A stretch of 64,000 bases of DNA. Origin: Parabacteroides sp. TM07-1AC. Its GTDB lineage: Bacteria > Bacteroidota > Bacteroidia > Bacteroidales > Tannerellaceae. The number at the start of each line of letters is the position of its first letter. Position 1 is the first letter of the stretch. Shown in pieces: positions 39,192 through 49,000 of this stretch. The notes under the pieces are model-generated. The model searched no databases, was not told the DNA's origin, and worked only from the letters and a program-made list of their open reading frames with translations. The translations under genes and the position numbers were made by a program. The stretch covers positions 62,001-126,000 of the forward strand of contig NZ_QUKD01000006.1 in assembly GCF_003480915.1 (NCBI RefSeq). Direction: 5' to 3'.

Positions 39192-39229
39192 GGGTGTGCC
39201 GTCGAATAGGTGGCACTCCCTTCTTTTTT
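39192..39229 (+). terminator. Terminator after susD
   Basis: GGGTGTGCC (39192-39200) pairs with GGCACTCCC (39212-39220) with one mismatch, followed by TTC and six T. It separates susCD from the ASST-ChrA-sulfotransferase unit. Confidence 0.75.
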
Positions 39230-39250
39230 ACTAAATTAATCTGTGTTGAT

Positions 39251-40738
39251 ATGAGGTGTTTGATAAGTTTTGTAATTGTCTTAGTATGCGGAGTGTCCGC
39301 ATTTCTCTATTGGAACACACGGAATAGCTTACTTGCTGTTACGTTGACTTCGCCGCGTAATACGGCTATGTATAATAGAGTGGATGTATCGTTGGCCAAA
39401 CCTGCACCGGTGTATGTGGAATATACTGATAAAGGCACCGGAAAATCGTATCGTACACGTACTTCTCCTGCCGATACGCTTCATCATATTGATTTGTTGC
39501 TTCTGAAAGCAAATACAGAATATGCTTATCAGGTAATCATAGATAACCTATTTAAACAGCATTCTAAAGAGCTGACCTTTAAAACCCGTGAACAATCGTC
39601 CTGGTTGGTCAACCGTTGGTTTACAGATAAACGACCTCATGATAAAACCGCTTTAGGTGATGGAATGATATTACTGTGTTTTGGACGCTTGCCCGGCTAT
39701 ATGATGCTGATTGACAATGAAGGCGAAGTTCGTTGGTACTGGCAAGTGGATGATATTGGCGTGCGTGCTGTTTCTCTGACGCCTCGAGGGACTTTTCTAG
39801 CGATGCTGCGTCCCTTTGTAAAAGACTTTGTAGATGATTATGTGATGACTCCGGAACAAGTACGCAACGACGAACATAAAAAACCGATGCGGCGCGGTTC
39901 GATCGGGTTTGCCGGTGGAACCGGATTGGCGGAAGTGTCGTTGACGGGCGAAACGATGTGGCGCCTTGACTTGGATAAGGTAGAAAAGGAGAAAGATTAT
40001 CAAGTGATTCATCATGATATATTAATGGATGAGGATCATCATATACATACATTGTACCGCCCGAAGAAAGTGGCAACGATTCCGGTCAATGGTAAAATGG
40101 AGACAGATACGCTGGGAGGAGATGGCATTATGGTCATCGACACATTGGGGAATGTATTGAAAAAATGGTCTGCCTGGGATGTATGGGATATTGAGAAGGA
40201 CCCGTATATCGCAGAATACTGCTATGACCGTTTCCATATCAACGGGCTTTGCTTTGATAAAGATGGCAATTATTTATTGTCGGCTCCTATCGAAGACCAG
40301 ATTTGGAAAGTGGATGCCGAAAGTGGTGAACTGGTCTGGCGTTTTGGACGGGACGGTGATTTCCAGATGGATACAACGGCTTATTTCTCTTTCCAACATT
40401 CACCTTATATTATGGAGAATGGCGATCTGATGCTTTTCGACAACGGCTTACACAATCAGCGTTCCGGAGGCAAAGCATTCCGGTTGGATGAAGAGAACCG
40501 TACGGCCGAGACAACGATAAATGCCTTATTGCCTGCCGATAAATATACTTCCCGTATGGGAAATGTATCTATGTTGCCGAATGGGAATCTGTTACAATGT
40601 AGCTCGAAGACCGGTTCGGTGATGGTGACGGACAAGGAAGGAAAGGTTCTTTGGGAAAGTATCCTGCATTTTGCCCCTTATCGGGCAGTGTATGTTCCGG
40701 TAGAAACCTGGGATCAATATTTTAAAGAAATCAAGTAA
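39251..40738 (+). CDS. Aryl-sulfate sulfotransferase (ASST)-like periplasmic protein
   Basis: A 495-residue protein. ATG 39251 gives an N-terminal hydrophobic anchor or signal (MRCLISFVIVLVCGVSAFLYW); the frame is open upstream only through the terminator. A fibronectin-like N-terminal domain (LKANTEYAYQVIIDN) precedes a six-bladed propeller typical of ASST: VIHHDILMDEDHHIHTL (His254/255), FHINGLCFDKDGNYLLSA (His329) and FSFQHSPYIMENGDLMLFDNG (His383). Known ASST enzymes move sulfate from phenolic sulfate esters to phenols by a sulfo-histidine, without PAPS. The Arg that usually follows the second His (in S-x-R) appears replaced (SAPIEDQIWKV), so activity may differ. The stop lies 1 nt before the chrA start. 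Confidence 0.8.
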   Translation: MRCLISFVIVLVCGVSAFLYWNTRNSLLAVTLTSPRNTAMYNRVDVSLAKPAPVYVEYTDKGTGKSYRTRTSPADTLHHIDLLLLKANTEYAYQVIIDNLFKQHSKELTFKTREQSSWLVNRWFTDKRPHDKTALGDGMILLCFGRLPGYMMLIDNEGEVRWYWQVDDIGVRAVSLTPRGTFLAMLRPFVKDFVDDYVMTPEQVRNDEHKKPMRRGSIGFAGGTGLAEVSLTGETMWRLDLDKVEKEKDYQVIHHDILMDEDHHIHTLYRPKKVATIPVNGKMETDTLGGDGIMVIDTLGNVLKKWSAWDVWDIEKDPYIAEYCYDRFHINGLCFDKDGNYLLSAPIEDQIWKVDAESGELVWRFGRDGDFQMDTTAYFSFQHSPYIMENGDLMLFDNGLHNQRSGGKAFRLDEENRTAETTINALLPADKYTSRMGNVSMLPNGNLLQCSSKTGSVMVTDKEGKVLWESILHFAPYRAVYVPVETWDQYFKEIK

Positions 40739-40739
40739 T

Positions 40740-41918
40740 ATGGAACGTGCATCGCTATCCTATATCTTCTTTACATTCCTGAAATTGGGAGCTACGGCAT
40801 TTGGCGGTTATATGTCGCTAGTGGCTATCGTACAGAAGCAGTTAGTGGAAGTAGACAAGAAACTGAAAGAAGAAGATTTGCTGGATGGGATTTCCCTGAC
40901 CTCCGTACTGCCGGGACCCGTAGCCGTAAATACGATTGCCTATGTCGGGTACCATTTAAGGGGGATACCGGGGGCGGTTGTAGCTTTTGCCGGGATCATT
41001 ATTCCCTCGTTTTTACTGGTTATATTTCTTTCGTGGTTGTATTTCTCCTATGGAAATATACCTGCGGTAAAGAATGTGTTCAGCGGAATCACTCCGGCTA
41101 TTACCGCTTTGATCGTTACGGTGGCTATCGGGATGGCACGTAAGACGATCAAATTACCTGCCCAATGGGTTCTTTGCCTGCTGGCGGCTTTGTTGCTGAT
41201 TTTTATCGGTGGTTTTACGGTTACTTTTCTGTTGATTATCGGTAGCGGGATAGCCGGCGGTTTCCTGTTTCGCCAGCCTGTGGGACAAGGGTTGATATCA
41301 GATGGGGAGAAGCGGACGGGTAGCAGGCAGCTGATGACTTCCGGGATTGTTCTTTTGCTTTTACTCTGTATCTTACTTTGGGGAGGACAATATCCGGGTG
41401 CTCCGGAAAGTATTCAGATCGTATCGACCTTTTCCGGTATCAGCCTGACTTTGTTCGGAGGGGGATATGTTGTTATTCCGGCTTTGCATGAGTTGTTCGT
41501 GGAGAACTTGAACTGGCTGACCTCGGCAGAGTTTGCCGACGGGATAGCGATAGGGCAGATCACTCCCGGACCGATATTTATTACAGCGACCTTCATCGGG
41601 TATAAAGTGGCAGGTATCATGGGGGCGTTGCTGGCAACGTTGGCGATGTTTACTCCACCGGCTGTATTAACCGTCTTATTATCCCGTTTTGTAAAGATTC
41701 TGAATCAGTCATCCGTTGTAAAAGCAGCCATGAAAGGGATACGGGCGGCTGTTATCGGAATGATCTTTGCTTCAGCCGTTACGATCGGACAGACGATTAC
41801 GCTGTCGGTTGTTTCGGTTATTATTTTCCTGGTTACATTTTTTATTTCACTAAAATACACAATCAGTCCGGTTTACCTGATCATCGGAGCAGGCGTGGCG
41901 GGCTTTATCTTATTCTAA
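40740..41918 (+). CDS. chrA: CHR-family (ChrA-like) anion transporter
   Basis: A 392-residue inner-membrane protein built from two homologous halves (long-chain CHR form). The first half has FLKLGATAFGGYMSLVAIVQ and LTSVLPGPVAVNTIAYVGYHLRG. The second has SGISLTLFGGGYVVIPALHELF and GIAIGQITPGPIFITATFIGYKVAG. The paired FGG(G)Y and PGP motifs are diagnostic, with about ten membrane segments. Characterised members export chromate, a sulfate analogue; the natural substrate is often unknown. It is packed 1 nt after an ASST-like gene and 4 nt before a sulfotransferase gene. I infer that sulfate or an organosulfate may be its substrate here; the neighbourhood gives no chromate-resistance context. 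Confidence 0.88.
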   Translation: MERASLSYIFFTFLKLGATAFGGYMSLVAIVQKQLVEVDKKLKEEDLLDGISLTSVLPGPVAVNTIAYVGYHLRGIPGAVVAFAGIIIPSFLLVIFLSWLYFSYGNIPAVKNVFSGITPAITALIVTVAIGMARKTIKLPAQWVLCLLAALLLIFIGGFTVTFLLIIGSGIAGGFLFRQPVGQGLISDGEKRTGSRQLMTSGIVLLLLLCILLWGGQYPGAPESIQIVSTFSGISLTLFGGGYVVIPALHELFVENLNWLTSAEFADGIAIGQITPGPIFITATFIGYKVAGIMGALLATLAMFTPPAVLTVLLSRFVKILNQSSVVKAAMKGIRAAVIGMIFASAVTIGQTITLSVVSVIIFLVTFFISLKYTISPVYLIIGAGVAGFILF

Positions 41919-41922
41919 TTCT

Positions 41923-42930
41923 ATGAATACAATACAAGGTATACAAATGATTGGAACCCAGCGATCCGGATCCAATCTGTTACGTGTCATGCTGGACGGA
42001 ATCCGGGAGATTGCTGCTCCCCATCCTCCGCATATTCTTCAGCGTTTCTTACCGTTGCTTCCCAAATATGGCGATTTGACGGATCAGTCTAATTTTTATC
42101 GGTTGGCACAGGATGTGTGCGAGTTAGTCACAGTGAATCCGGTTCCCTGGGAAGGTATTACGATTCGTGCAGATGAAGTGGTAGCAGCCTGCAGGCAACA
42201 AACGTTGTATGAGTTGTTCCGGGTGATTTATGAATCGGCGGCCCGTCAGACCGGAGCATCTTTCTGGCTATGTAAAAGCATGAAAAATATGCTGTATGCA
42301 GAAGGCATTGAATCTACCGGGATTTCTCCTTATTATATCTATCTATACCGGGACGGTCGTGATGTCGCTCTTTCGTTTAAAAAGGCTATTGTCGGAGAGA
42401 AACATATTTATGCACTGGCTGAAAATTGGAAAAAGGATCAGGAAGCTGCTCTCCGTTTGAAAGACAGGACGGCGGCCGATCATTTCTTTATGCTGAATTA
42501 CGAAACACTTATTGCCAGTCCGGAAAAAGTGATGCGGCAGCTTTGCGATTTCCTGCATCTTACTTATTCTGATAGGGTGATGGATTATTATAAGAGCCGC
42601 GAGTCTGAAAATACAGCGGTTGCAGGCAAAATGTGGGCAAATGTAACCAAACCGATCCTGAAAGACAATACAAAAAAGTTTCTGCGTGAATTATCTTCCG
42701 AAGATATTGCTATCTTTGAATCCGTAGCCGGAGATCTATTGCAGCAACTGGGGTATTCTTTATGTACACCGGCTGATTTACTGAGAGATAGCTTTTCTGA
42801 CAAGGAGATCACTTATTTTAATGAAGAGAATATTCGTCTGAAGAATGATTTTATTCGTGAGGCTGATCCGGCCGATCTGGCGAAAAGACGTCCGCAGGAT
42901 GAATTGATCAATCGTATAAAGCAATATTAA
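41923..42930 (+). CDS. PAPS-type sulfotransferase family protein
   Basis: A 335-residue cytoplasmic protein without signal peptide. The N-terminal P-loop-like 5'-phosphosulfate motif MIGTQRSGSNLLRVMLD (residues about 9-25) and the 3'-phosphate motif YLYRDGRDVALSFKKAI fit the Sulfotransfer_1/3 family. LNYETLIASPEKVMRQLCDFL is the usual C-terminal segment. It would transfer sulfate from PAPS to a hydroxyl of a small molecule or glycan. The acceptor cannot be deduced. The gene is 4 nt after chrA and 18 nt before the next gene. No PAPS-synthesis genes (ATP sulfurylase, APS kinase) lie in the window. Confidence 0.85.
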   Translation: MNTIQGIQMIGTQRSGSNLLRVMLDGIREIAAPHPPHILQRFLPLLPKYGDLTDQSNFYRLAQDVCELVTVNPVPWEGITIRADEVVAACRQQTLYELFRVIYESAARQTGASFWLCKSMKNMLYAEGIESTGISPYYIYLYRDGRDVALSFKKAIVGEKHIYALAENWKKDQEAALRLKDRTAADHFFMLNYETLIASPEKVMRQLCDFLHLTYSDRVMDYYKSRESENTAVAGKMWANVTKPILKDNTKKFLRELSSEDIAIFESVAGDLLQQLGYSLCTPADLLRDSFSDKEITYFNEENIRLKNDFIREADPADLAKRRPQDELINRIKQY

Positions 42931-42948
42931 AGATAAATACTAGTACAC

Positions 42949-45933
42949 ATGAAACAATTGCTATTTACACTTTTTTGCCTGTTTACCTATAGTAGTTTGC
43001 AGGCACAGGCTGTACCCACAGACGAACTTTATGGGGTGGGTACATGGAATGCCGATTCATTGGGAAACCATCGGGTAGTTGTCGCTGTAGATAAACCGGC
43101 CGATGCCGTATTGGCAACGATCGACTGGCGTCGCCGTGATCTGAACCCGGAAGCAAAAAATCTGATCGTTGTGGATGCTGCAACCGGTGAACGTATTACG
43201 AATGTATGCCGCTTTACTATCGACCGGGAGCGAGGAGAGGTGGCTTTCCAGCCGCAGACTGTTCCGGGAGAATATTATATTTATTATCTGAAGAATGTAA
43301 TGAGCGGCAGCCCTTATTATCCTACCGTCAATTACCCGGCTTTCGAGAATACGGCTTCGGCTGACTGGGTAAAGAAAAATAAACTGTCCGGGAAGAAAGC
43401 ACCTGCCCTTCCGGCGGCTAAAGTCGTACAGTTCCAGGCAATCAATGAGCTGAACAGCTTCTATCCGATGGAAGTGATCGCTACATCGAACGAGACTGCC
43501 CGCTTATTAAAAGAACGTCCTGGGGAAAAATATATTCTCTTTACGGAAGATCGCAAATTCCCCATCCGTATGACAACGGATATTCCTTATAAATGGATTG
43601 CCGACAACCGTCATGATTTCTTTAACGGGCAGGCGGATAAGGGAGAGTATTATGTCTTTCAGTTAGGTGTTTGGGCGGCACGTTCGAATGTAGAGAATCT
43701 GCATGTCGATTTCTCTGCCCTTACGAATAAAGCGACCGGCGAGCAGATACCGGCCTCCTCATTTACCTGTTTCAATACGGAAGGGACAGATGTGACCGGT
43801 ACCGTTTTTGAAAAGAATTGCTCTGTGGATAAGGGTAAGGTACAGGCATTATGGGTTGGAACCCAGTTGCCGGAGCATCTTTCTGCAGGCACTTATCAGG
43901 GAACAGTGACTGTCTCTGCCGCCAATGCCGAAAGCAAAGCCGTACAAGTTTCTCTGAATGTTTCGGAAAATGTAATTGCCAATCATGGAGATAATGAACC
44001 TTGGCGTCATTCCCGTCTGCGTTGGCTGAACTCGCAGATCGGTTTTGATGATGAGGTGATTGCCCCTTATACGCCGCTGGTGATGAAGGATAAAACGATC
44101 AGCTGCCTGGGACGCGAGGTTAAACTCTCTGACTTAGGTTTGCCGGAGCATATTACCAGTTATTTCAAAGAGACTATGACGGGCATCGGTACGAATGGCC
44201 GTAGTGTATTGGCTGCTCCTATGGAACTGGCTGCCGATGGCGGTGCATGGGAAAACCTGAACTTCGAAATCACCAAACATAAACAAGGTGCAATCGCCTG
44301 GAAAGCCCTTAACCAGAACAGCCGTTTCCTGATGGACCTGGAAGGAGAGATGGAATCGGATGGAAACATAGCATATAAAGTGACATTGGTCGCCCGTGAA
44401 GATGCTTCTGTGGAGGATGTTGCGTTGCGGACACATTTAGCATCCGGCATCGGACGTTATATGATGGGGCTGGGAGAGAAAGGCGGTTATTGTCCGAATG
44501 ATCTTCGCTGGAAATGGGATGTAGAGAAAAACCAGGATGCTGTTTGGGTAGGTGATGTCAATGCCGGTATCCAGATCCGCCTGTATGATAATAAATACGA
44601 ACGTCCGCTGAATACCAATTTCTATCATCAAAAACCGTTGCACATGCCGGTATCCTGGTGTAATGCCGGAAATGGAGGTATCGATATTCATAATGCAGCC
44701 GATGGAACACGTATTAATGCTTATTCCGGTAAGCGCAGCGTGAAAAAAGGAGACAGGCTGTATTATTATTTCAACCTGGCGTTGACTCCGTTCCGTCCGA
44801 TCGATACGGATAAACAATGGCGCGAACGTTATCATCATAACTATGAGTTTTTGGATGGCATACAAAAGCGAGGTGCCAATGTCATCAATATCCATCATGC
44901 GAATGCTATCAATCCGTTCATTAACTATCCGTTCCTGCGGACCAAAGAGATGAAAGCGTACATCGACGGTGCTCATGCCCGCGATATGAAGGTGAAAATT
45001 TACAATACCGTTCGTGAGTTGTCCAACAGCTGTGTGGAAATGTTTGCTTTGCGTAGTCTGGGGAATGAGATATTTTCGGAAGGTCCCGGTGGCGGCTTCT
45101 CCTGGTTACAGGAACATTTGGATCAGAATTATATCGGTGCCTGGTTTGTACCCGGACTGAAAGATGCGGCGATTGTGAACAGTGGTGTTTCCCGCTGGCA
45201 TAATTATTATCTGGAAGGTCTCGACTGGCTGATGAAGAACGTCGGTATCGATGGGCTGTATATCGATGACCTGGCTTTCGACCGGATGACGATGAAGCGT
45301 ATCCGCAAAGTGATGAACCGTACGAATCCGGGTGCTATGATCGACCTGCATTCTGCCAATCAGTATAACCCGAAAGACGGTTTTGCCAATAGTGCCAATC
45401 TGTATTTGGAACATTTCCCTTATCTCGACCGTCTGTGGTTCGGTGAATATTTCAATTATGATTTTCCGCCGGAGTTCTGGCTGGTTGAAGTTTCCGGTAT
45501 TCCGTATGGCCTGATGGGTGAGATGCTGGAAGGAGGCGGTAATCCGTGGCGCGGCATGCTGTTCGGTATGACAGGGCGCAGTCCCCGTGTGGATAACGGA
45601 CCGCTGTGGAAACTGTGGGATTCTTTCGGTATGCAGAACAGTGAAATGATCGGTTACTGGGTGAAAGACAATCCGGTGAAGACGGGCAGCGAAAAGACGT
45701 TGGCGACTGTTTACAGTCACATGGGTGATAAAGCACTGATCTCATTGGCTACCTGGGAAAATGCGGATGCCAAAGTGAAGCTTTCCATCGACTGGGCTAA
45801 ACTGGGTCTCGATCCTTCGAAAGTGACATTGCATGCCCCGGCTATCGAGAATTTCCAACAGGAAGTAACCTGGAAACCCGGCGATGAGATTGTTGTTCCG
45901 AAAGGGAAGGGCTTGTTAATTATTGCAAAATAA
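42949..45933 (+). CDS. Large secreted glycoside hydrolase-like protein (DUF6067 / GH123-like)
   Basis: A 994-residue protein with signal peptide (MKQLLFTLFCLFTYSSLQAQ). The N-terminal beta-sandwich region (YGVGTWNADSLGNHRVVVAV) is followed by a GH123-N-like segment (LSAGTYQGTVTVSAANAESKAVQVSLNV). The catalytic-type barrel has VINIHHANAINPFINYPFL, DWLMKNVGIDGLYIDDLAFDR, AMIDLHSANQYNPKDG and LWFGEYFNYDFPPEFW. The Asp pair in YIDDLAFD and the Glu in WFGEYF are candidate catalytic residues. This resembles the DUF6067 family annotated next to GH123 (beta-N-acetylgalactosaminidases); I am not sure of the family, and no substrate can be claimed. It belongs to the region D operon. Confidence 0.65.
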   Translation: MKQLLFTLFCLFTYSSLQAQAVPTDELYGVGTWNADSLGNHRVVVAVDKPADAVLATIDWRRRDLNPEAKNLIVVDAATGERITNVCRFTIDRERGEVAFQPQTVPGEYYIYYLKNVMSGSPYYPTVNYPAFENTASADWVKKNKLSGKKAPALPAAKVVQFQAINELNSFYPMEVIATSNETARLLKERPGEKYILFTEDRKFPIRMTTDIPYKWIADNRHDFFNGQADKGEYYVFQLGVWAARSNVENLHVDFSALTNKATGEQIPASSFTCFNTEGTDVTGTVFEKNCSVDKGKVQALWVGTQLPEHLSAGTYQGTVTVSAANAESKAVQVSLNVSENVIANHGDNEPWRHSRLRWLNSQIGFDDEVIAPYTPLVMKDKTISCLGREVKLSDLGLPEHITSYFKETMTGIGTNGRSVLAAPMELAADGGAWENLNFEITKHKQGAIAWKALNQNSRFLMDLEGEMESDGNIAYKVTLVAREDASVEDVALRTHLASGIGRYMMGLGEKGGYCPNDLRWKWDVEKNQDAVWVGDVNAGIQIRLYDNKYERPLNTNFYHQKPLHMPVSWCNAGNGGIDIHNAADGTRINAYSGKRSVKKGDRLYYYFNLALTPFRPIDTDKQWRERYHHNYEFLDGIQKRGANVINIHHANAINPFINYPFLRTKEMKAYIDGAHARDMKVKIYNTVRELSNSCVEMFALRSLGNEIFSEGPGGGFSWLQEHLDQNYIGAWFVPGLKDAAIVNSGVSRWHNYYLEGLDWLMKNVGIDGLYIDDLAFDRMTMKRIRKVMNRTNPGAMIDLHSANQYNPKDGFANSANLYLEHFPYLDRLWFGEYFNYDFPPEFWLVEVSGIPYGLMGEMLEGGGNPWRGMLFGMTGRSPRVDNGPLWKLWDSFGMQNSEMIGYWVKDNPVKTGSEKTLATVYSHMGDKALISLATWENADAKVKLSIDWAKLGLDPSKVTLHAPAIENFQQEVTWKPGDEIVVPKGKGLLIIAK

Positions 45934-45978
45934 CCTCTTCCGATATAGTATAATTTACCGGAAATGTACTCTTTAATC

Positions 45979-46009
45979 GTATATAAGGAGGATTAAACTC
46001 CTTATATAC
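45979..46009 (+). repeat. Perfect inverted repeat between two region D enzyme genes
   Basis: Arms GTATATAAGGAG (45979-45990) and CTCCTTATATAC (45998-46009) form a 12-bp perfect stem with a 7-nt loop, 27 nt before the next ATG. There is no T tract, so it is more likely an mRNA-processing or stability element, or a binding site, than a terminator. Confidence 0.6.
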
Positions 46010-46035
46010 ATTATTGTCCATATAAATGAATTACC

Positions 46036-49000
46036 ATGAAAAAGATGCTCATCCTTCTTTGTGCAACCTCTTTGTTGCAACCCTTGTTTGCACAGCAAGC
46101 GACTGTAACCGAGACAGTAGAGACAGTTAAAACCTATCCGTTCTCTGATCCTGATCCGGTGGCTGATCCTTCCGATCTGTTCTATCCTTATTTCCGTTTC
46201 GATGGTTTTTCTGCTAAAGGAACCGACAAGCAATGGAAAGTAGTCTCTCTTGAAAATGATTATATCAAACTGGCTCTCTTCCCCGAGATAGGTGGAAAAA
46301 TATGGGGAGCCGTAGATAAAACGACCGGTAAGGAGTTTATCTACAACAACCATGTCGTGAAGTTCCGCGATATAGCTATGCGTGGTCCCTGGACATCGGG
46401 CGGTATCGAGTTCAACTTCGGTATCATTGGTCATGCACCGACTTCCAGTACGCCGGTCGACTATGTGACCCGGCAGAAACCGGACGGAAGCGTGAGTTGT
46501 TATGTCTCTTCCTATGAACTGGTTACCCGGACACTGTGGACCGTGGAGGTGAATCTTCCGAAAGATAAGGCTTACTTTACGACGACAACGACCTGGCATA
46601 ACAGTTCATCCATCGACCAGCCTTACTATCAGTGGATGAACGCAGGCTATCCGGCAGCGGGAAATGCCGAGTTCTGCTATCCCGGAACCAATTATATCGG
46701 ACACGGAGGCGAACTCCATTCGTTTCCTTTGGATGAACAGGGCCGGGATATCTCCTGGTATGAAAAGAACGACTTCGGCAATTCCAAATCCTATCATATC
46801 GTAGGGAAGTACAACGATTTCTACGGTGCTTACTGGCATGACAACGATTTCGGCTCCATCCATCATGCTGATTATGACGAGAAGCTGGGAATGAAGATTT
46901 TCCTTTGGGGTCTTTCCCGGGAGGGAGGTATCTGGGAAGATTTGCTGACGGATACGGACGGCCAGTATATCGAACTGCAATCGGGTCGCATGTATAACCA
47001 GCCGGCTTCCAATAGCAGTTTAACTCCTTATAAACATACAGCATTCGGTCCGCAGGCGACCGATCAATGGACTGAGTACTGGTTCCCGGTAAAAGGAATC
47101 AAAGGAGTCTCAAAGGCGAGCCGTATCGGAGCGCTTAACGTGTTGAGGGAAGACGGTTTTCTGAAGTTGTATTTCTCTCCTTTGCAGAAATTATCTACAA
47201 GCATAAAGCTCTATGAAGGAGAAAAGGAAGTGAACTCCATCCCGTTGAACTGCGGTGTACTGGAAACGTGGAAAGATTCTATCCCATTGAATAAGGCTGT
47301 TGCCGCCGGTCGGCTGAAAGTCGTGGTAGGCGAGGACTTGCTGGTGTATTCGGAAGTACCTTCGGATAACATCACCAATCGCCCGAAACAACTGCCTGCC
47401 GATTTTGACTGGAACTCGGTATATGGTCTTTATACGCAGGGCGAGCAATGGATGAACCAGAAAGTACTCGACAAGGCAGAAAAGTTTTTACAGGCTTCCC
47501 TCGAAAAAGATCCTTATTTCGTGCCTGCACTGACTGATCTGGCTTCCCTCTATTATCGCCAGGGGCGTTATGACGAAGCGCTTGCCCGTTGTAAAACAGC
47601 GTTAAGCATTAATACGTACGATGGAGATGTCAACTATCTGTATGGATTATGCAACATGGCATTGGGAAATCATACGGATGCCAAAGACGGCTTTTCTGTA
47701 GCTTCCTATTCTCCGGGAGTCCGTAGTGCAGCCTATGAGAAATTAGCTGAAATGTTCCTGCTCGATAAAAACTGGACAAAGGCTGAACATTATGCCTTGA
47801 AAAGTAAAGAGTTCAATCAAATGAATCTGAGTGCTGACCATGTTTTAATGGTGGTTTATCGGAAGACGAACCAGCCGGAGAAAGCCAAAGCGCTTATCGA
47901 TCCGCTGCTGGAAGACCTTCCGCTGTATCATGCGGCACGTTTTGAACAGCTCTACCAGGGTGAAGGCTCCGGTCATCCTATCGATGATCTTCAGTCGTTG
48001 ATTCGCAACGAGCTGCCTTTTGAAACCTATATGGAGCTGGCTGAATGGTATGAATCGGTCGGTTGCACAGAAGAAGCATTGTCTCTCCTGTCGTGCGCAG
48101 GTAGCTATCCGATTGCTCTTTACAAACAGGCGTATTTATTACATCAGGCAGGCAACGACGATGAAAGCCGCGGAATGTTGCAACGCGCCGGAGCTCTCTC
48201 TCCGGCAATGGTATTTCCTTTCCGTCCTTCTTCTTTGAAAGCGTTGGAATGGGCGAAGACGGTACAGCCGGACTGGAAGATCGATTATTATGAAGCTTTG
48301 ATCCGGTGGGCTAACCAGGATAAGGCAAAGGCGTTGGAGCTGTTGGAGAATTGTGGTGAAGCCGACTATTCACCATTCTATTTAAGCCGTGCCTCTTTAA
48401 AAGAGGGCGAATCCCGGTTGGCTGACCTGTTGAAAGCAGAGCAGATAGAGATGTCATGGCGTACCGGATTTGCTTTGATCAACCACTATGTTGCCAATAA
48501 CCAGTGGCAGAAAGCTGTTGAGACAGGAAAGAAGTATACGAAGAAATATCCGTCAAACTACTATATCGGTCTGAAATATGCGAAGGCTTTGTGTGAGACA
48601 GGCCAGTATCAACCTTGTATCTCTCTGTTAAGCCGGATGCAGGTTCTTCCGAATGAAGGTTCGTATGCGGGACGCGCTGTTTACCGTGAGGCAAATTTGT
48701 ACCGGGCGATGGAACAATTGAGCCATAAGAATTATAAACAGGTGATGAAGAGCGTGGAAGCCTCTAAAGAGTGGCCGGAGAATCTGGGTGTCGGAAAACC
48801 TTATGACGATATGATCGACAGCCGTCTGGAGGATTATTTGGAAGCAAAAGCGGCGGCAGGACAGGGAGATAGCCGGAAAGCATCCGCTTTATTATCTGCC
48901 GTAGCCGGATATAAAACATCCCGTTCTCATTTTGGTTCCGGTAACCTGCTAAGTGCATTGGCTCTGCGTGAGTCGGGGAAAGTACAGGAAGCAGATCGTA

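Noticed and set aside
40740..41918. Chromate resistance determinant
   Set aside because: The protein belongs to the CHR family, but there is no chrB or metal-resistance context; the neighbourhood points to sulfur groups or glycans.
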